Of a stretch of 64,000 nucleotides of DNA, positions 30,132-39,935 are shown in pieces. This stretch comes from 66-474 sp044464225 (GTDB taxonomy: Bacteria > Pseudomonadota > Gammaproteobacteria > Xanthomonadales > Rhodanobacteraceae), in contig JBIQLN010000001.1 of the NCBI GenBank assembly GCA_044464225.1, forward strand, positions 124,001 to 188,000. Direction: 5' to 3'. The position numbers and the translations under genes were made by a program. The notes below the pieces were generated by a model. That model was not told the DNA's origin and did no database searches. It saw nothing but the letters and a program-made list of their open reading frames with translations. Within the stretch, counting starts at the first letter, position 1. Every line of letters begins with the position of its first letter.

Positions 30132-31442
30132 CTACACGCTTTTCAACTGAGGCGCCGGCGCCACCACGCAGGCGCGCCATGCCGGCAGCAGGCCTGCGAT
30201 CAGGCTGGCGACCAGCGCAAGTAGGAAGGTGGCCAGGAACATCGAAACGTCCAGGCGCGCGAGGCTGGCGTACTGTGCCGGTTGATGGCGGACGGCCCAC
30301 AAGCCGAGTTCCGCAAAGATCAGCCCCAACACGCCACCGGCAAGGCCGACCATGCCCGACTCCACCATGAATTGCGCGAACACCGCGCCGCGGGTCGCGC
30401 CCAGCGCCCGCCGGACGCCGATCTCGCGCGAACGGCGCAGGCATTTCGCCAGCAGCAGCCCCACGGTATTGACGACGCAGATCAGCAGGAACCCGAACGC
30501 AAGGTTGGTCTGCAAGCGCGCATCGTCCGGCACCACCTGCTGCTGGGCCAGGAACCCCGTCAAGTCCGGCAACCATGTGTCGGGGCGATGGAAGCGTCCG
30601 GCGGAAATCTGCTGCCGCACGTAATTGGACAGGAAAGTCTTGTAGCCCGCCGCGTCCGAGCCGCTCGCCAGTTCCACCCACAGGCTCACGATCGTGCAAG
30701 GTGCGGTTTCCAGGTGATTGATGTCGAATCCGGTCGACCAGCAGTTGACGTTCTGCGGCTGCATCTGGTCGGCGCGCGCGGACTGCAGCGGCAGGAACAC
30801 CGCATCGCCGTTGCCATAGCTGCGCCCACCGAGATTCACCGCATAGAAGCGCGGCTGGGGCGCCCACGGCTTCAACACGCCGACGATGCGGTAATCGTGA
30901 TCGTTGATGCGGATGGTCTGCCCCACGCTGTCCCTGCCGCCGAACAGCTTGTCATTGAGGAAATCCGCGATCACCACCACGCGCGCCCGGTTTTCGCCAT
31001 CCTGCTCGCTCCAGCCGCCGCCGTACCGGAACGATGCGTCGAACATCGCGAAGAAATCGGCGGTGGTCGTCACGCCATCGCTGTAGAACGGGCGTGCGCC
31101 CGCCCGCAGCGGCGCGATCTTCGCCTGCGTCAGTGCCAACACCGCCTGCCGCTCAGCCTTGCGCGCGTGCAGCAGGTTCATGGCATCCGTGTACGGAAGC
31201 ATGTTGCCCCACGGCGGTTTGCTCTCGCCGGGCAAGTAGCCTTGCGCCGGCAGCGGATCCATTTCCGGCGTGAACAACCGCGCGCTCTTCTGTGGCAGCG
31301 GATCGCCCGACAACAACTTCAGTACCGTGAGCGTGGTGATCGATGCGCCGATGCCGAGGCCGAGCGCCAGCACCATCAAGGCGGTCAGCACGCGGTTGCG
31401 CTTGAAGCTGCGCAGCGCGAGGTCGAGGTAATAGCCAAACAT
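30132..31442 (-). CDS. FtsX/MacB-like ABC permease, A-type, pair 5
   Basis: 436 residues from the ATG at 31442 (MFGYYLDLALRSFKRNRVLT). The frame continues upstream to 31529, but that part is the translated REP-like repeat and does not align with the other A-type starts. Periplasmic cysteines (VNCWSTG and TAPCTI) are conserved with A1-A4. The FtsX domain has LLLAKCLRRSREIGVRRALG, and the tail is PAPQLKSV. The 25 bases before its start are nearly identical to those before A4, a sign of recent duplication. Confidence 0.9.
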   Translation of the reverse strand: MFGYYLDLALRSFKRNRVLTALMVLALGLGIGASITTLTVLKLLSGDPLPQKSARLFTPEMDPLPAQGYLPGESKPPWGNMLPYTDAMNLLHARKAERQAVLALTQAKIAPLRAGARPFYSDGVTTTADFFAMFDASFRYGGGWSEQDGENRARVVVIADFLNDKLFGGRDSVGQTIRINDHDYRIVGVLKPWAPQPRFYAVNLGGRSYGNGDAVFLPLQSARADQMQPQNVNCWSTGFDINHLETAPCTIVSLWVELASGSDAAGYKTFLSNYVRQQISAGRFHRPDTWLPDLTGFLAQQQVVPDDARLQTNLAFGFLLICVVNTVGLLLAKCLRRSREIGVRRALGATRGAVFAQFMVESGMVGLAGGVLGLIFAELGLWAVRHQPAQYASLARLDVSMFLATFLLALVASLIAGLLPAWRACVVAPAPQLKSV

Positions 31443-31478
31443 GTTCCGATTTCCCGTATGCAGTGACGTTTCTGGCTG

Positions 31479-31583
31479 GTCATCCCGGGGCCGCGCAAAG
31501 CGCGGAACCCGGAATCGGTCCACAACCACTCATGACCGATTCCGGGTTCTGCCGCGATGGAACTGCGGCAGCCCCGGAATGAC
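31479..31583. repeat. REP-like composite palindrome between pairs 4 and 5
   Basis: About 105 bases from GTCATCCCGGGGCCGCGC to GCAGCCCCGGAATGAC, with internal GGAACCCGGAATCGGT and ACCGATTCCGGGTTC arms. It is almost identical to the element at 34418-34522, which occupies the same place between pairs 3 and 4. Confidence 0.9.
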
Positions 31584-31629
31584 GACGATTTTGGCCTTTC
31601 AATTTCCGATTCCCCGATTCCCCGCTCCG

Positions 31630-32856
31630 TCACACACTCCGCGTCGCCACCACCGGCGGCACCGCTGCGGCGCGCAGCGCCGGCACCAGCACCGCAACCT
31701 GCCCCAGCAACCACAACGCCACGACGCCGACCGGCAGGTACCACAGCGGCAGGCGCGCCACTTCGAACCACTTCATCAAGGCAAGGTTGATTCCGATCGC
31801 CAGGACGACCCCGAGCGCGATCCCGAACGTGACGATCAGGAAATTCTCGGTCTGGAAATAGCGCAGGATGTCCGCGCGCGTCGCGCCCAGCGCACGCCGG
31901 ATGCCGATCTGCTTGCGCCGCTGCGCCACCCAGAAACTCGCCAGGCCCACGATGCCGAAAGCCGTGACGCCGAGCAGCGCGACGATCACGCCAACCAGCA
32001 AGCCGGCCATGGATCGATCCGTCTTGAAGAACTGCTGTCGCAGGTAACCGATCGTGTGGCTGCTGGAATAGTCGAGCACCACGTCCGGCGCGATCTTGGC
32101 GACCGCGGCCCGCGCTTGGGTCATCACGCGTTCCAGATCCCGGGGTTTGGCCCGGACAAGATAGGTGCCCGCGAGCCGGGCGCCCGGCCGGGTCGGGACG
32201 AATGCCGTCCATTCCGCCCCGTGCAGCCCGTTTTCGGTGTACTGCGACACGGACAGGTTCGCCAGGACGCCGATGACCTGAAACCGATATTTCGCCCCCC
32301 AGAATTCCTTGCCCAGCGGGTTTTGACCCGGCCACAACTTTTCCGCCAGGGCTTGCGTGACCAGCACGCGCGACGACAGCGGCATGTAGTCCTGGCCCAC
32401 GATCGGTTGGTAATCGTCGGTCCCCGGCAGATGGCCCGCGACCAGCTTCAGCCCGAGAGCCTCCGGCGAACCGGGGCCGCCCTGATAAAGCTCGATCACC
32501 GCACCGAAATGCCTGCCGGCTTGATCGAGGGTGACACCGTTGACGCCACCCTGCGATCCGAACGGCACGGACGACACCACGTGCACCGACTCGACACCCG
32601 GAATCGAACCCAGCCCGGCAAGCATCCGCGCATTCAGGTCAGATGCCTGTTTCGGATCGAAACCCGTCACCACGATCTCGCCCAGCGAGGCTTCGTCCAC
32701 CCCGCTGTTCAAGTGCATCGCCGACAGGCGGTCGGCAATCAGGAAAATGGCGTTGCACAATACGCCGCAGGCCAACGCGATTTCCATCGCGATCAGGAAC
32801 GTCGCGAGCTTGTGGTGTTTCAAGGCGGCGAGGATGGGCCGAATCTGCATGATCAA
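31630..32856 (-). CDS. FtsX/MacB-like ABC permease, B-type, pair 4
   Basis: A 408-residue B-type permease (MIMQIRPILAALKHHKLATF; the second Met is an alternative start). Anchor helix LIAMEIALACGVLCNAIF, MacB-PCD periplasmic domain, FtsX block GIRRALGATRADILRYFQTE, tail VPPVVATRSV. Separated from its A4 partner by 199 bases that carry a different repeat, the largest gap inside any pair. Confidence 0.9.
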   Translation of the reverse strand: MIMQIRPILAALKHHKLATFLIAMEIALACGVLCNAIFLIADRLSAMHLNSGVDEASLGEIVVTGFDPKQASDLNARMLAGLGSIPGVESVHVVSSVPFGSQGGVNGVTLDQAGRHFGAVIELYQGGPGSPEALGLKLVAGHLPGTDDYQPIVGQDYMPLSSRVLVTQALAEKLWPGQNPLGKEFWGAKYRFQVIGVLANLSVSQYTENGLHGAEWTAFVPTRPGARLAGTYLVRAKPRDLERVMTQARAAVAKIAPDVVLDYSSSHTIGYLRQQFFKTDRSMAGLLVGVIVALLGVTAFGIVGLASFWVAQRRKQIGIRRALGATRADILRYFQTENFLIVTFGIALGVVLAIGINLALMKWFEVARLPLWYLPVGVVALWLLGQVAVLVPALRAAAVPPVVATRSV

Positions 32857-32876
32857 CCTCGTGAAATTCGCAAACC

Positions 32877-32914
32877 GTCATCCCGGCCGTGGATCGGCCG
32901 GGACCCAGTGGCAT
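32877..32914. repeat. REP-like palindrome between A4 and B4
   Basis: GTCATCCCGGCCG...CGGCCGGGACCCAGTGG; it belongs to the CATCCCGG...CCGGGACCCAGTG family also seen at 60846-60942. The rest of the 199-base gap up to 33055 holds no gene; a CTGCGCAGCCCAGCCTGCGC stretch near 33004-33023 is probably the second half of the element. Confidence 0.75.
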
Positions 32915-33055
32915 GGATGGCGAAGAAGCTGGATAACTCGCACCGTCCATGGCGCTCACCCTTGCGGGCCATCGGCTTTGCCGATATTCGCTTCGGCATC
33001 CTGCCTGCGCAGCCCAGCCTGCGCCGGAGTGATGTCGTGTTTGTTCGCAGCATCT

Positions 33056-34381
33056 TCATAACGTCTTCAATTGCAGCGCCGGCGTGATGCGGCTGGCACG
33101 CAGCGCGGGCAGCGCGCCGGCCGCCAGGCTGACCGCGACCGCCAGCACGAATGTCGCCACGAACATCGACAGGTCCATGTGCACCAGGTCGGAATACGGT
33201 GTCTGCTGCCGTCGCACCAGCCATAGTCCCACCAGCGTCAGCAGCCAGCCGCCGACGCCGCCAATGAATCCGATCAGGCCCGCTTCGATCAGGCATTGCG
33301 CGAACACGGATCGGCGCGAGGCACCCAGCGCGCGGCGCACTCCGATCTCGCCCGCACGCCGCAGGAATTTCGCCAACAGCAGGCCAACGGTGTTGAACAG
33401 GCAGATGGCGAGGAACGCGAACGCCAGCCAGGTCTGCAGTTTCACGTTCTTCGGAATCACCTGCTCGTGATCCAGCCACTGCATCAAATCCAGCATGCGG
33501 ATGTCGATATTCGCGAAGCGCCCGAGCGTCTTTTGCTGCTCGGCGTAGTTGCCGAGGAAGGCGCGGTAGTCAGCGGCCTTGGCGGGGCTGTCCAGCTCCA
33601 CCCACAACGCGGTCCACAGGCAAGGCGCATCCTGGAGATGTCCCGGAGTGGTCGGGCCACCGCCCCAGCACGTGTACTGGAAGAAATTGCCGTCGTTGAC
33701 ATCGAGGCCCGAAAAAAACGGCATGAACACATCTTCCGGCTTGGCGTAGTAGCTCGTTTCGAATCCGTTGCCGGTGAACCCGCCCACGGCGTCGTAGAAC
33801 AACGGACGTGGCCGCCAGGGGGCCAGCACGCCCACGATGCGCACATTGCTGTCCTTCAGGCGCAGGGTCTTGCCCACGCTGTCCTTGCCGCCAAACAGCT
33901 TGTCGTTGAGATCACTGGAGATCACCGCCACCCGCGCGCGATCCTTTTCATCCGCCGCGGTCCACGCGCTGCCGTATTCGAACGGCACGTCGAACATCGA
34001 AAAAAAGTCGGTCGTGGTGGACATGAGGGTCAGCATCAACGGCGGGCGGTCCACGCCGGGCGCACCGACTTTCACGGGGCTTTGCACAACGAGCGCCTGG
34101 CGGTCGGCGCGTTGTGCACTCCACAAATCCACGGCCGAGCGGTAATCCATCATCGGAAGCGGATGCCGCGGGTTGGACCAATCGGCGGGGGTGGGATCCA
34201 CCTGCGGGTAATAAATGTGCGCACTCTTGCCCGGCAGCGGATCGCCGGAAAGGATGTGCATCACCGTCAGCGTGGTCATGCTGGCGCCGATGCCGATGGC
34301 GATCGCCAGCACCATCAGCACCGTCAGCAAGCGGTTGCGTTTGAGGCTGCGGATGGCGAGGTCGAGGTAGTACGCGAACAT
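33056..34381 (-). CDS. FtsX/MacB-like ABC permease, A-type, pair 4
   Basis: A 441-residue A-type permease: MFAYYLDLAIRSLKRNRLLT, then IAIGIGASMTTLTVMHILSG. Periplasmic cysteines YTCWGGG and DAPCLW are conserved. FtsX block LLLAKFLRRAGEIGVRRALG, tail PALQLKTL. Its upstream region is the near-copy of the A5 upstream region. Partner of B4 by order. Confidence 0.9.
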   Translation of the reverse strand: MFAYYLDLAIRSLKRNRLLTVLMVLAIAIGIGASMTTLTVMHILSGDPLPGKSAHIYYPQVDPTPADWSNPRHPLPMMDYRSAVDLWSAQRADRQALVVQSPVKVGAPGVDRPPLMLTLMSTTTDFFSMFDVPFEYGSAWTAADEKDRARVAVISSDLNDKLFGGKDSVGKTLRLKDSNVRIVGVLAPWRPRPLFYDAVGGFTGNGFETSYYAKPEDVFMPFFSGLDVNDGNFFQYTCWGGGPTTPGHLQDAPCLWTALWVELDSPAKAADYRAFLGNYAEQQKTLGRFANIDIRMLDLMQWLDHEQVIPKNVKLQTWLAFAFLAICLFNTVGLLLAKFLRRAGEIGVRRALGASRRSVFAQCLIEAGLIGFIGGVGGWLLTLVGLWLVRRQQTPYSDLVHMDLSMFVATFVLAVAVSLAAGALPALRASRITPALQLKTL

Positions 34382-34417
34382 GTTCCAATTTCCCGTATGC
34401 GTTCACACTTCTTCGGC

Positions 34418-34522
34418 GTCATTCCGGGGCCGCGCAAAGCGCGGAACCCGGAATCGGTTTCTGACGCGGTAAGACCGATTCCGGGTTCTGCCGCGATGGA
34501 ACCGCGGCAGCCCCGGAATGAC
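34418..34522. repeat. REP-like composite palindrome between pairs 3 and 4
   Basis: GTCATTCCGGGGCCGCGC to GCAGCCCCGGAATGAC, about 105 bases. Together with the flanking ATGTTCC-ATTTCCCGTATGC it is nearly identical to 31419-31583, so the gap was duplicated with the permease pair or converted by recombination. Confidence 0.9.
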
Positions 34523-34557
34523 GATGTTCGCTTCGCCCGTTCCGGTTCCAGGCTCCA

Positions 34558-35790
34558 TCACACGCTTCGCGTCGCCTCCACCGGCGACACGCGCGATGCC
34601 CGCCGCGCCGGCGCGAACACCGCGCCCTGCCCCAGCAAAAGCAGCACGACCACGCCGGCCAGCACGTAGAGCAGCGGCATCCGGTCCATCGCGAGCTGTC
34701 GCATCATCCAGAGATTCAAGCCGACGGCGAGGACCGCGCCCATCGCCACGCCGGCACCCGCGATCAGCAGGTTCTCGGCCTGGAAATAGCGCAGGATGTC
34801 GCGCCGGGTCGCGCCGAGCGCGCGGCGGATGCCGATCTGCTTGCGCCGCTGGCCGACCCAGAAACTGGTAAGCCCGATGATGCCTGCGCCCGTGATCAAC
34901 AGCAGCACCGCGCAGATGATGCCCATCAGGATCGCGGTACCGCGGTCGCTGTCGTAGGCGCGATGGCGGATTTCGGCGAAGCTGAGCACGCCGTCCTTGG
35001 GATCGATGACGCGCATCCGGCTCTGCGCGAGCAGTGCCTTGGGCGCTTCCCGCATCGCGGTCGCCAACTCGCCGGGCTTCGCGCGCACGATGTAGTAGGT
35101 CCCGAACGACATGTCCAGCCGCCGCGGCCACAGCATGGCCTCGTAGCTGTAGTTGCGCGACCAGCTGTCGACTTCCTGGCGCTGCAGTCGTTCGACGATG
35201 CCCACGATGGTGGTCGGCGTCGTGCTCATGGTGTAGAAGGTCTTGCCCAGCGCGGAGCCGTCCGGGTACAACTTGTCGGCAAGCGCCTTGGTCACGATCG
35301 CCACCGGCGGTGTCTTGTTCTCGCGCATGCCCATCGGCTCGATTTCGTCGGGCCGGAAATTGCGCCCCGCGATCAGCTTGATACCCAGCGTGTCGATCAG
35401 GTGGGTATCGCTCAGGTACACCGCCGCGTCGGTGGTCTTCTGCACCTGGTCCGGCCTCAACATGACGAAGTTGTCCCAGCCACCGCCGCGCAACGGGTAC
35501 GAATTGGCCGGCGCCGCATCGCGCACCGCCGGCAATTGCCGCAGCGCCGCAAGGTCGGCCTGGATCTGCGCGTCGATCTGCTGGTCCGTCTGCCGGCCCG
35601 CCCACTGGCTTCCGATCACGAATACATTGGCTTCGTCGATGCCGGTGGGCTCGGAGAGGTGCGACAGGCGCTGGTGGATGATGAACAGCGCATTGCACAC
35701 GATTGCCAGGGTCAACGCGATCTGCAACGCGATCAGCACGGTGCCGGCCTTGTGGTGGCGAAGTGCGGCGAGGATAGGCTGGATTTGCAT
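34558..35790 (-). CDS. FtsX/MacB-like ABC permease, B-type, pair 3
   Basis: A 410-residue B-type permease of a second subfamily shared with B2: anchor LIALQIALTLAIVCNALFII, the segment EPTGIDEANVFVI, and tail ARRASRVSPVEATRSV in place of PPVVATR. The FtsX block is GIRRALGATRRDILRYFQAE. It starts 12 bases after A3, so the two are probably translated together and form a heterodimer. Confidence 0.9.
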   Translation of the reverse strand: MQIQPILAALRHHKAGTVLIALQIALTLAIVCNALFIIHQRLSHLSEPTGIDEANVFVIGSQWAGRQTDQQIDAQIQADLAALRQLPAVRDAAPANSYPLRGGGWDNFVMLRPDQVQKTTDAAVYLSDTHLIDTLGIKLIAGRNFRPDEIEPMGMRENKTPPVAIVTKALADKLYPDGSALGKTFYTMSTTPTTIVGIVERLQRQEVDSWSRNYSYEAMLWPRRLDMSFGTYYIVRAKPGELATAMREAPKALLAQSRMRVIDPKDGVLSFAEIRHRAYDSDRGTAILMGIICAVLLLITGAGIIGLTSFWVGQRRKQIGIRRALGATRRDILRYFQAENLLIAGAGVAMGAVLAVGLNLWMMRQLAMDRMPLLYVLAGVVVLLLLGQGAVFAPARRASRVSPVEATRSV

Positions 35791-35802
35791 GACGGTTCGC
35801 CC

Positions 35803-37113
35803 TCAGTTCGAACGCAGGTGCCAAGCCGGCTGCACGTGCGCCGCGCGCCAGGAGGGATAAAACGCCGCGATCACGGTGGCGGCCACCGCAACGGCCAGCG
35901 TCAGCATCACCAGCGACAAGTCGATGTGCGCCAGACGCGCGATCTCGGGGCGGAACAACAGGCCCACGCCCGAGACGCCCACCGCGGTCAGCAGCAGTCC
36001 CAGCAAACCGCCCGCCAGGCCCACGGTGCCGGCCTCGATCAGGAATTGCGTGTAGATCTCGCGCCGCGATGCGCCCAGCGCGCGGCGCACGCCGATTTCG
36101 CCGGAGCGGCGCATGAACTTCGCGAGCAACAGTCCGACGGTATTGACCAGGCAGATCAGGAAGAAGCCCAGCGACACCAGCAGCGAAATCCGGCTCTCGG
36201 GCGGCACCACGTGCATGTACGCCATCCATTGCGTCACGTCGCGCAGGCGCACGTTGGGCGCCCAGCCGAACCTGCCGGCGCGTTGCTGGTCGGCGGAATA
36301 GCCTTCGAGGAAATTGCGGTAGCGCGCGACGTCCGCGGCGCTGTCCAGCTCCACCCAGGGGGTGACCCACACGCAATCGCTGCGCAGCCAGTCGTCCCAG
36401 CCATGCATGGTCCGGGCCATGCGGCAACTGTTGTTGCCGGCGGTGTCGATCTGAAGGTCCAGTGCGCGGGTGAACGGCAGGTAGAAATCCGCGGGCTCCT
36501 CGAAGCCGCTGCTGCCGAACAGCGAATAGAAGCGTGGCACGGGATTCCAGTGCCGCGTCACGCCCACGATGCGATAGTCGTGTCCGTCCAGGTTGATTTC
36601 GCGCCCGATGCTGCTGGCATCACCGAACAACTTGCGATTGAATTCCTCGCTCAACACGATCACCGACGCGCGGCTTTCGTCCTGCGCCGCGTCCCAGCCG
36701 TTGCCATACAGAAAGGGCACCTCGAACATCGGGAAGAAATCACCGTACACCGCATAGCCTTCCGCCTTGACCGGCAGGCTGCGGCTGCCGCCCGGCATCA
36801 ACGACAACTGCACGGGATACAACAAGGTTTGCCGCTTCGCCGCGTGCGCACGCATCAGTGCCATCGCGTCCACGTAGTTCAACGCATAGGGCGGTTCGCC
36901 CCGAATGTTCTGCTGCGGGCCCCAACTGTCGATCTGCGGCGTGAACAGCTGCGCCGACTTGTCGGGAATCGGGTTGCCCGACACCGCGCGGAACACCGAA
37001 TACGTGATCATCGACGCCGCCACGCCGAATCCGATCGCCACCACCATCAGCGCGGTGAGCGCGGGGTTGCGCTTCAGGCTGCGCAAGGCGAGGTCGATGT
37101 AATACGCGAACAT
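35803..37113 (-). CDS. FtsX/MacB-like ABC permease, A-type, pair 3
   Basis: A 436-residue A-type permease of the second subfamily: FGVAASMITYSVFRAVSGNP, LFTPQIDSWGPQQN and tail PAWHLRSN, shared with A2. Periplasmic cysteines NSCRMAR and RSDCVW are present, with a longer loop between them than in A1. FtsX block LLLAKFMRRSGEIGVRRALG. Confidence 0.9.
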   Translation of the reverse strand: MFAYYIDLALRSLKRNPALTALMVVAIGFGVAASMITYSVFRAVSGNPIPDKSAQLFTPQIDSWGPQQNIRGEPPYALNYVDAMALMRAHAAKRQTLLYPVQLSLMPGGSRSLPVKAEGYAVYGDFFPMFEVPFLYGNGWDAAQDESRASVIVLSEEFNRKLFGDASSIGREINLDGHDYRIVGVTRHWNPVPRFYSLFGSSGFEEPADFYLPFTRALDLQIDTAGNNSCRMARTMHGWDDWLRSDCVWVTPWVELDSAADVARYRNFLEGYSADQQRAGRFGWAPNVRLRDVTQWMAYMHVVPPESRISLLVSLGFFLICLVNTVGLLLAKFMRRSGEIGVRRALGASRREIYTQFLIEAGTVGLAGGLLGLLLTAVGVSGVGLLFRPEIARLAHIDLSLVMLTLAVAVAATVIAAFYPSWRAAHVQPAWHLRSN

Positions 37114-37132
37114 TACGCGCCCCCTGCTTGAT

Positions 37133-37258
37133 CGTCATTCCGGAGCGGGCCGCAGGCCCGAATCCGGAATCGGTTTGGCGTGGGACAAGTACGGCGATGC
37201 CGATGAAACCGATTCCGGGTTCCATCGCCGATGAAGCTGGCGATGGCCCCGCAATGAC
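37133..37258. repeat. REP-like composite palindrome between pairs 2 and 3
   Basis: Starts CGTCATTCCGGAGCGGGCCG and ends GATGGCCCCGCAATGAC, with AATCCGGAATCGGT and ACCGATTCCGGGTT arms inside. A more diverged member of the 31479/34418 family, in the matching position at a pair border. Confidence 0.85.
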
Positions 37259-37285
37259 CATTCGAGGGCTGACCGGGCTTCTCCA

Positions 37286-38548
37286 TCACACGCTCCGTGT
37301 CGCCTCCACCGGCGACACGCGCGATGCGCGCCGGGCCGGCGCAAACACCGCGCCCTGCCCCAGCATCAGCAGCGCGACCACGCCGACCAGCACGTACAGC
37401 AGCGACATGCGGTCCATCGCAAACTGCTTCATCATCCAGAGGTTCAGGCCCACGGCCAGGATCGCGCCCAGCAGCACGCCCACGCCGGCGATCATCAGGT
37501 TCTCGGTCTGGAAATAACGCAGGATGTCGTTGCGCGTCGCGCCCAGCGCGCGCCGGATGCCGATCTGCTTGCGCCGCTGCCCGACCCAGAAACTGGTGAG
37601 CCCCACGATGCCCGCGGCGGTGACGCACAACAGGATCAGGCAGATCACGCCCATCAGGACGGCCATGCCGATGTCGGCGCGATATGCGCGTGCGCGGATT
37701 TCGGAAAACGGCATGATGCCGACGCCGATGTTCGGCTGGTCCTCCAGCACGCGCATCGGATTGGCCTTGAACAGCGCCTCGCGGGCTTCCCGCATCGCGG
37801 CGTCCAGGCGCCCCGGCTTCGCGCGCACCGCGGTGCGCGTGTAGCTGGAATTGAGGCGTATCGGCTGCAGGACGGAGTTCCACGCGAAGCTGTTGCCCCA
37901 GCTTCCGCTCGCGGGAATCTGCATCCGCTTCACGATGCCAATGATGGTGCTCGGAATCGCCTGCCCGTCGAGGTAAACGGTCTTGCCCAGCGCGTCGCCC
38001 TTGGGAAACAGCTTGTCTCCGAGGGCCTTGGTGACGATGATCATCGCCGGCTGGCCGACGCCGCGGAAGCCGCGGTTGGTGATGTCGCTTGCGGTGAAAT
38101 TGCGGCCCGCGACCAGTTGCAGGCCCAGCGTCTTCAGCATCTGGTCGTCGCCGAAATAGTAGGCGGCGTGTTCGGTGCTGTGCTGCTGGTCCGGCTTCAA
38201 CCCGACGCCGCCCGTCCACGACGATTGCAGCAGCGGCAGCGAACTGATGGCCGCCACCGACTCCACGTCGGGCAAGCCGCGCAGGGTCTCCAGGTCGCTG
38301 CGTTGCATCGCGTCGAGTTTCTGCACCGACTCGGCATCGTCGCCGGTCGGCGCACCGACGTAGGCCTGCTGGATCAGGAACAGGTTCTGCTCGTCGAGGC
38401 CGGTTGGCCGGTTCACCCGATCGACCCGCTGACCGATGATGAACACCGCGTTGCAGACGATCGCGAGCGTCAACGCGATCTGCAGCGTGATCAGGGTGAC
38501 GCCGGCCTTGTGCTTCTTCAGCGCCGCGAGAATGGGATGGAGTGTCAT
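37286..38548 (-). CDS. FtsX/MacB-like ABC permease, B-type, pair 2
   Basis: A 420-residue B-type permease of the B2/B3 subfamily: anchor LITLQIALTLAIVCNAVFII, RPTGLDEQNLFLI, FtsX block GIRRALGATRNDILRYFQTE and tail VSPVEATRSV. The slightly greater length comes from the first periplasmic segment (QAYVGAPTGDDAESVQ). Begins 10 bases after A2. Confidence 0.9.
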   Translation of the reverse strand: MTLHPILAALKKHKAGVTLITLQIALTLAIVCNAVFIIGQRVDRVNRPTGLDEQNLFLIQQAYVGAPTGDDAESVQKLDAMQRSDLETLRGLPDVESVAAISSLPLLQSSWTGGVGLKPDQQHSTEHAAYYFGDDQMLKTLGLQLVAGRNFTASDITNRGFRGVGQPAMIIVTKALGDKLFPKGDALGKTVYLDGQAIPSTIIGIVKRMQIPASGSWGNSFAWNSVLQPIRLNSSYTRTAVRAKPGRLDAAMREAREALFKANPMRVLEDQPNIGVGIMPFSEIRARAYRADIGMAVLMGVICLILLCVTAAGIVGLTSFWVGQRRKQIGIRRALGATRNDILRYFQTENLMIAGVGVLLGAILAVGLNLWMMKQFAMDRMSLLYVLVGVVALLMLGQGAVFAPARRASRVSPVEATRSV

Positions 38549-38558
38549 GGCGCGATCC

Positions 38559-39884
38559 TCAGTTCGATTTCAGCTGCCACGCGGGCTGCACCGCCGCCGC
38601 GCGCATCGTGGGATAGAGACCCGCCAGCATCGTCGCCACGATCGCGACGATGAGCGTCGTGACCAGCAGCGAAACGTCCAGGCGTGCCAGCGCGGCAATG
38701 TCGCGCGGCAGCACCCAACTGACGCTGCTGATGCCGAGTCCCGTCAACACCAGGCCCAGCACGCCCCCCGCGAGCCCGACCATGCCGGACTCGACCAGGA
38801 ATTGCGTGTAGATCTCGCGCCGCGACGCACCCAGCGCCCGGCGCACCCCGATCTCGCTGGCCCGCCGCAGGAACTTGGCCAGCAGCAGCCCGGCGGTGTT
38901 CACGAGGCACACCAGCAGCAGACCCAATGCCACGTAAAGCGAAATCTTGGTGTCGGACGGCACCACGTGCTCGTGATCCAGCCACGCCATCAGGTTGCGG
39001 AGGCGGTTGTTGGGCGGCCAGGTGAAGCGTCCCGCCTGCTGCTGGGCGGCGGCGTAGTTGTCCAGGTACTGCCTGTACTGCTGCACGGCGGCCGCGTCGT
39101 CGAGTTGCACCATGAACGCGATCCACACGCATTCGGAGTGCTGCAATCCGACGAAGCCCGGTTCCTTCGGTGTCTCGACGCAATTGGTGTTGCCGTTGTT
39201 GTTCATGCTGTTGGCAATGGCCGTCGTGAACGGGACGAAGATGTTGCCGCTGCCTTCACTGAAGCCGCCGGTATTGACCACGTCGTAGAACTGCGGCTGC
39301 GGGTGCCAGTCATCGAGCACGCCGACAACGCGGTACTCGTGGCCATCGATGGTCAACGTCTTGCCCACGCTGTCGCCGCCACCGAACGCCTTTTCATTGA
39401 GATGGCGGCTGATCACCGCGACCTGCGCGCGATGGTCGTCGTCGGCCGCGCTCCAGCCGCTGCCGTACTTGAAGGTAACGTCGAGCATCGGGAAGAACTC
39501 GCTGTAGACGGCTTCGCCGATCGCGGTGATCGGGTGCTGGCCCACGCGCTGCGGCGTCACGGCCGCGCCGATCTGGTACATCGCGGACTGGTATTTCGCG
39601 CGATGGTCGCGCATCAGCGCGACCGCGTCGGTGTAGCTCATCGCGTCCGGCGGTTCGTTGCTGGTGTCCTTGGGACCGTGTCCGGCCGGACCCCAGTTGT
39701 CGATCTGCGGCACGAAAAGCTTCGAAGATTTCCACGGAATCGGATCACCCGACACCGCGCGGAACACCGACCACGTCGTCATCGACGCAGCCACGCCGAA
39801 CCCTATGGTGATGATCATCAGGCCGGTGAGCGCCTTGTGTCGCTTCAGGCTGCGCAGCGCAAGATCGAGGTAATACGCAAACAT
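38559..39884 (-). CDS. FtsX/MacB-like ABC permease, A-type, pair 2
   Basis: A 441-residue A-type permease of the A2/A3 subfamily: LRSLKRHKALTGLMIITIGF, GVAASMTTWSVFRAVSGDP, LFVPQIDNWGPAGH and tail PAWQLKSN. Periplasmic cysteines TNCVETP and HSECVW. FtsX block LLLAKFLRRASEIGVRRALG with three helices. Follows B1 after 51 bases carrying a short CTCCCCTTGGAGGGAGG repeat remnant. Confidence 0.9.
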   Translation of the reverse strand: MFAYYLDLALRSLKRHKALTGLMIITIGFGVAASMTTWSVFRAVSGDPIPWKSSKLFVPQIDNWGPAGHGPKDTSNEPPDAMSYTDAVALMRDHRAKYQSAMYQIGAAVTPQRVGQHPITAIGEAVYSEFFPMLDVTFKYGSGWSAADDDHRAQVAVISRHLNEKAFGGGDSVGKTLTIDGHEYRVVGVLDDWHPQPQFYDVVNTGGFSEGSGNIFVPFTTAIANSMNNNGNTNCVETPKEPGFVGLQHSECVWIAFMVQLDDAAAVQQYRQYLDNYAAAQQQAGRFTWPPNNRLRNLMAWLDHEHVVPSDTKISLYVALGLLLVCLVNTAGLLLAKFLRRASEIGVRRALGASRREIYTQFLVESGMVGLAGGVLGLVLTGLGISSVSWVLPRDIAALARLDVSLLVTTLIVAIVATMLAGLYPTMRAAAVQPAWQLKSN

Positions 39885-39935
39885 GTCAGGTCGCTCCAGG
39901 TTTCCGTTGCTCCCCTTGGAGGGAGGACTTCAAGC

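Noticed and set aside
31443..31529. 29-residue N-terminal extension of A5
   Set aside because: It is the translated repeat; all other A-type proteins start at MF(A/G)YY.
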